Both the position numbers and the translations under genes were made by a program. Positions 5,732-8,374 of a stretch of 8,374 bases of DNA are shown piece after piece (position 1 is the stretch's first letter; each line of letters starts with the position of its first letter). The notes under the pieces were generated by a model. That model saw nothing but the letters and a program-made list of their open reading frames with translations. It was not told where the DNA came from and did no database searches. The stretch comes from Rhodobacteraceae bacterium UBA2776. GTDB lineage: Bacteria > Pseudomonadota > Alphaproteobacteria > Rhodobacterales > Rhodobacteraceae. The stretch spans positions 6,679 through 15,052 of the forward strand of contig DEIK01000058.1 of NCBI GenBank assembly GCA_002352425.1, written 5' to 3'.

Positions 5732-6127
5732 ATGTTCAAATCTCCACTGATCGCAGCCCTGCTGACAGTCACCTTGCCAGCCGGTGCCGTATTGGCCGAC
5801 GGCCACGCCCCACAAGCCGCCATCAAGACAATCACGCTTGAGGGCGCCAAAATCTATACCGATTCAAACGGCATGAGCCTTTATACCTTTGATAAAGACA
5901 GCAAAGGCGTTTCCAACTGCAATGATGGCTGCGCGGTGAAATGGCCACCTCTGGCCGCCCCCGCCAATGCCGAGGGCGCTGGCCAGTTTAGCGTCGTGAC
6001 CCGCAAGGACGGCAGCAAACAATGGGCGCTAAAAGGCATGGCGCTGTATACATGGTTCAAAGACAAGAAATCCGGCGACATCACGGGGGATGGCGTCAAA
6101 GGTGTGTGGCATATTGCCAAACCCTGA
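5732..6127 (+). CDS. Secreted YxFxxD-repeat protein (COG4315 / PF03640 type)
   Basis: The 131-residue protein has a signal peptide (MFKSPLIAALLTVTLPAGAVLA, cleavage predicted after Ala22) and so is expected in the periplasm. There is no lipobox Cys, so although the family is often named a lipoprotein this one is probably soluble. The mature part holds the two family repeats: GMSLYTFDKD (residues 47-56), followed by SNCNDGCAVKWPPL (61-74) with Cys63 and Cys67, and GMALYTWFKDKKSGD (102-116), ending GVWHIAKP. Function of the family is unknown; the two Cys may form a disulfide. The start at 5732 is chosen because AAAGGA with AGGA at 5721-5724 lies 7 nt upstream and the signal peptide begins there; the frame is open 19 codons further up. 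It is followed 58 bp later by an ECF sigma gene on the same strand, and may be part of its regulon or operon. Confidence 0.87.
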   Translation: MFKSPLIAALLTVTLPAGAVLADGHAPQAAIKTITLEGAKIYTDSNGMSLYTFDKDSKGVSNCNDGCAVKWPPLAAPANAEGAGQFSVVTRKDGSKQWALKGMALYTWFKDKKSGDITGDGVKGVWHIAKP

Positions 6128-6185
6128 TCCTCGTCTCTAAACTTATGGTTGGGTGGCACCTAAAAACAGGGGCCGCCCGGTCAGA

Positions 6186-6704
6186 ATGGATATGATGCCA
6201 GAATTTCGCGCCCAGCTTCAGGAATATTTGCCAGACCTCTGGCGCTATGCCTATGCCCTGTCCCGTGATAAAAACACCGCCGACGATCTGGTGCAGGATT
6301 GCGCCGAACGTGCGCTGCGCAAACGCGACCTGTGGCAGCAAACCGGTGCGCTCAAACCGTGGTTGATGAAAATGCTTTTAAATCTGTATCGCAACCAGTT
6401 GCGCCAGCAGTCCCGCCGCCCGCAACTGGTGGCGATGGACGATATGCACCATGACCCCGCCGCCGCCGATGCGCTTGAGCAAAAACTGGCGCTGTCGCAA
6501 ACCGCCCGCGCCTTGCAAACCCTGCCCGATGATCAACGCCAGGCACTTTTGCTGGTTGTTTTGGGCGGCGTTAGCTATAAACAGGCCGCCGAAGCCCTGG
6601 ATGTGCCGCTGGGCACATTGATGTCACGCATTGGCCGCGCACGGGCCAAATTGCGCGATCTGATGGCAGACACACCGACCGCCGATCTAAAGGGGGCCTC
6701 ATGA
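6186..6704 (+). CDS. ECF-family RNA polymerase sigma factor
   Basis: The 172-residue protein directs RNA polymerase to stress promoters. Sigma region 2 is seen at residues 15-70 (LPDLWRYAYALSRDKNTADD, then LVQDCAERAL and the KPWLMKMLLNLYRNQLR segment), and region 4 at about 105-158 (LPDDQRQALLLVVLGGVSYK, then AAEALDVPLGTLMSRIGRAR) with the DNA-reading helix-turn-helix. There is no region 1 or 3, as usual for the ECF group. The start is uncertain: ATG 6186 is preferred for homology, yet only AGGGG lies about 13 nt upstream; ATG at 6192 and 6195, and GTG at 6153, are in frame. The gene overlaps the anti-sigma gene by ATGA, a sign of translational coupling and balanced amounts of the two proteins. 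Autoregulation is usual in the family but no own promoter is clear. The ECF subgroup is not named with confidence. Confidence 0.93.
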   Translation: MDMMPEFRAQLQEYLPDLWRYAYALSRDKNTADDLVQDCAERALRKRDLWQQTGALKPWLMKMLLNLYRNQLRQQSRRPQLVAMDDMHHDPAAADALEQKLALSQTARALQTLPDDQRQALLLVVLGGVSYKQAAEALDVPLGTLMSRIGRARAKLRDLMADTPTADLKGAS

Positions 6705-7465
6705 CCCAAACTGATGTCACCACCGATATGCTGCATGCCTTTGTGGATGGGCAGTTGAACGAAAGCGACAGCGCCTTGGTCGAGGCCTACCTGTGCGAAA
6801 ATCCCGACCGTGCCGTCGAAGTCGCCGATTGGGCCCTGCAAAACGACGCCATCAACCAACTGTTCCCCGCCCCTGAAATGCCAATCAACCTGCCGGACCT
6901 CCAGCCGGTCTCCCAGCCCGCCAACAGCAATCGCCGCCCGCCACTGCGCGCCATTGCGGCCTCACTAATGATCCTTGGTCTCGGCATCCTGCTGGGCTGG
7001 ACCGGCCGTAGCGTTGCCCCGCAAAACACCGACATCACCGTGGCAGGTCTGGTGCAGCAGGCCATTAATGCCCATGCCGTTTACACCGCCGACCCCCACC
7101 GCCCCGTCGAGGTCGCGGCCAACGAGGAAGAACTGCTGATCCGCTGGCTGTCAAACCGCATCGGCGAACAGCTGTCGGCACCAGACCTCACCTCCAATGG
7201 CTATGATCTGGTCGGTGGTCGCCTGCTGTCAGTGGCCGACGGCCCCGCCGCGCAGTTCATGTATGAAAACGCCGATGGCACCCGCATCACCCTGTTTGCG
7301 GTGCGCTCGGCCAACAGCCAGATGGCGGAATTCACCTTTAAACAGGACGGAACAACCAATAGTTTCTACTGGCAAGACGACCGCTTGCGGTATGCTTTGG
7401 TCGGGGATTTGCCCCGCGCACAGCTGAACAGGCTGGCCATCCGCGTTTATCAGGCCTTTTCCTAG
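6701..7465 (+). CDS. Membrane-anchored anti-sigma factor
   Basis: The 254-residue protein holds the partner sigma factor inactive until a signal arrives. Residues 1-55 are the cytoplasmic binding domain, with TDMLHAFVDGQLNESDSALV (residues 8-27). One membrane helix is predicted at about 83-101 (LRAIAASLMILGLGILLGW), flanked by RR (78-79) on the inside. The remaining 150 residues lie in the periplasm and include HAVYTADPHRPVEVAANEEE (125-144), LIRWLSNRIG, then YDLVGGRLLSVADGPAAQFM (168-187), the conserved pattern of the COG5662 family. It lacks the Hx3Cx2C zinc site of ZAS-type anti-sigma factors; the only Cys in the N-terminal domain is Cys32. AAGGGGG lies just before its ATG, which overlaps the sigma gene's TGA. 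How the signal reaches it (proteolysis or conformational change) cannot be seen here. Confidence 0.88.
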   Translation: MTQTDVTTDMLHAFVDGQLNESDSALVEAYLCENPDRAVEVADWALQNDAINQLFPAPEMPINLPDLQPVSQPANSNRRPPLRAIAASLMILGLGILLGWTGRSVAPQNTDITVAGLVQQAINAHAVYTADPHRPVEVAANEEELLIRWLSNRIGEQLSAPDLTSNGYDLVGGRLLSVADGPAAQFMYENADGTRITLFAVRSANSQMAEFTFKQDGTTNSFYWQDDRLRYALVGDLPRAQLNRLAIRVYQAFS

Positions 7466-7510
7466 CGCCACGGCCCAAAAACCAGCCTTCCCCTTGCCCG
7501 CATCATTCGC

Positions 7511-7524
7511 TAAACCCGCGTTTA
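7511..7524. repeat. Inverted repeat before valS
   Basis: TAAAC and GTTTA flank CCGC in a perfect 5-bp inverted repeat, extendable to GCTAAAC/GTTTAAC with one mismatch. It lies in the 87-bp gap between the anti-sigma gene and valS, 28 bp before the valS start. It could be an operator or a leader hairpin for valS. No clear promoter pair, T-box or transcription terminator was found in the gap. Confidence 0.25.
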
Positions 7525-7552
7525 ACAAGGAACATGACCAAAGGCACATCCC

Positions 7553-8374
7553 ATGACCATGGACAAAACATTCGACGCCAAATCAGCCGAAGCCCGCATT
7601 TACGCCGCGTGGGAAGCCGAGGACGCTTTTGCCGCCGGTAAAAACGCCAAAGACGGCGCCGAAAGCTTTTCCATCATGATCCCCCCGCCCAATGTCACTG
7701 GTGCGCTGCACATTGGTCACGCCTTTAACAACACGCTCCAAGACGTGCTGGTGCGCTGGCACCGGATGCGCGGCTTTGATACGCTGTGGCAACCCGGTCA
7801 GGACCACGCCGGCATCGCCACCCAGTTGCAAGTCGAAAAGATGCTGGCCGCCAATGGCGAGCCAACCCGCGCCGAAATGGGCCGCGAGGCGTTCACAGCC
7901 AAGGTTTGGGAGTGGAAGGAAAAATACGGCTCCACCATCATCAACCAGCTGAAACGGCTCGGCGCGAGCTGCGACTGGGACCGCAACGCGTTTACGATGG
8001 ACGAACAATTCCACGACGCTGTGCTAAAAGTATTCGTCGATCTTTATAACAAAGGTCTGATTTATCGCGGCAAACGGCTGGTCAACTGGGACCCGCATTT
8101 TGAAACCGCGATTTCCGATCTTGAGGTCGAGAATATCGAAATCGACGGCCACATGTGGCACTTCAAATACCCCCTCGCGGGGGGCGCTGAATATGAGTAT
8201 GTCGAGAAGGACGAAGACGGCAATGTGACCCTGCGCGAAATGCGCAACTACATCTCAATCGCCACCACCCGCCCCGAAACCATGCTTGGGGACGGCGCGG
8301 TTGCGGTGCATCCGGATGACGAACGCTATGCCCCCATCGTTGGCCAGCTTTGCGAAATTCCGGTTGGGCCCAAG
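7553..8374 (+). CDS. valS: Valyl-tRNA synthetase, N-terminal part
   Basis: ValS charges tRNA-Val with valine. The first 274 residues are here, of about 1,000 expected; the gene continues past the right edge. The class I signature is clear: IPPPNVTGALHIGHAF (residues 43-58) with HIGH at 53-56, then DTLWQPGQDHAGIATQ (76-91), RLGASCDWDR (135-144) and LVNWDPHFETAISDLEVE (176-193). ATTRPETMLGD (237-247) opens the editing domain that removes mischarged threonine. The ATG at 7553 is chosen for AAAGG (7540-7544) at 8 nt; ATG at 7559 is in frame but less well placed. It starts 87 bp after the anti-sigma gene on the same strand and is probably transcribed on its own. Confidence 0.97.
   Translation, partial: MTMDKTFDAKSAEARIYAAWEAEDAFAAGKNAKDGAESFSIMIPPPNVTGALHIGHAFNNTLQDVLVRWHRMRGFDTLWQPGQDHAGIATQLQVEKMLAANGEPTRAEMGREAFTAKVWEWKEKYGSTIINQLKRLGASCDWDRNAFTMDEQFHDAVLKVFVDLYNKGLIYRGKRLVNWDPHFETAISDLEVENIEIDGHMWHFKYPLAGGAEYEYVEKDEDGNVTLREMRNYISIATTRPETMLGDGAVAVHPDDERYAPIVGQLCEIPVGPK

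Noticed and set aside
6107..6119. Palindrome TGGCA-TAT-TGCCA at the 3' end of the secreted-protein gene
   Set aside because: It lies in codons for the conserved WHIA segment of the protein, so the symmetry is explained by coding constraint or chance, though it is near the sigma gene.
6125..6155. TGATCC as an RpoE/ChrR-type -35 before the sigma gene
   Set aside because: The six bases include the stop codon of the upstream gene, and no matching -10 is present at 17-18 bp.
7534..7641. Possible 35-codon upstream frame overlapping the valS start
   Set aside because: An AAGGA lies only 2 nt before its ATG, too close for good initiation, the peptide has no valine-codon run, and it reads out of frame into valS; probably chance.

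Overview
The window looks like chromosomal DNA from an alphaproteobacterium, most likely of the Rhodobacterales/Roseobacter group. The grounds are moderate-to-high GC, the Hint_2-type protein with its characteristic N-terminal domain, the metR/metF pairing, and an ECF sigma/anti-sigma pair next to a small secreted YxFxxD protein. It reads as dense housekeeping and accessory sequence. No rRNA, tRNA, CRISPR array, transposase or phage gene was seen, and no gap without a gene exceeds about 200 bp.

Layout. The left part (1-2492) lies on the minus strand. Reading with transcription, it holds metR (LysR-type methionine regulator), a Hint-domain protein, and the 5' part of an inositol-monophosphatase (SuhB-type) gene that runs off the left edge. 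metR is divergent from metF (2587-3453), and the 94-bp gap between them carries an exact TGAA-N5-TTCA MetR box. Downstream of metF, on the plus strand, come a GNAT acetyltransferase and a PaaI-like hotdog thioesterase. A convergent DUF2235 alpha/beta-hydrolase gene (minus strand) overlaps the thioesterase gene by 17 bp, and a perfect hairpin spans both stop codons. The next plus-strand block is a secreted YxFxxD-repeat protein, an ECF sigma factor and a membrane anti-sigma factor, the last two coupled by an ATGA overlap. The window ends inside valS (valyl-tRNA synthetase).

How the genes work together. MetR and MetF form a methionine-biosynthesis control unit: MetR is expected to sense homocysteine and control metF through the box between them. 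The secreted protein, sigma factor and anti-sigma factor probably form an envelope stress-response module. The anti-sigma factor has a cytoplasmic N-terminus, one membrane helix and a large periplasmic domain, and the secreted protein may be a target of the regulon or part of sensing. The other genes (SuhB-like, GNAT, thioesterase, DUF2235 hydrolase, ValS) show no clear functional link to each other.

No clearly new multi-gene system was found. The best leads are the three-gene sigma module, a Hint protein whose annotated start probably needs moving, a palindrome inside a promoter that would give the GNAT gene a leaderless mRNA, and the hairpin across two convergent stop codons.
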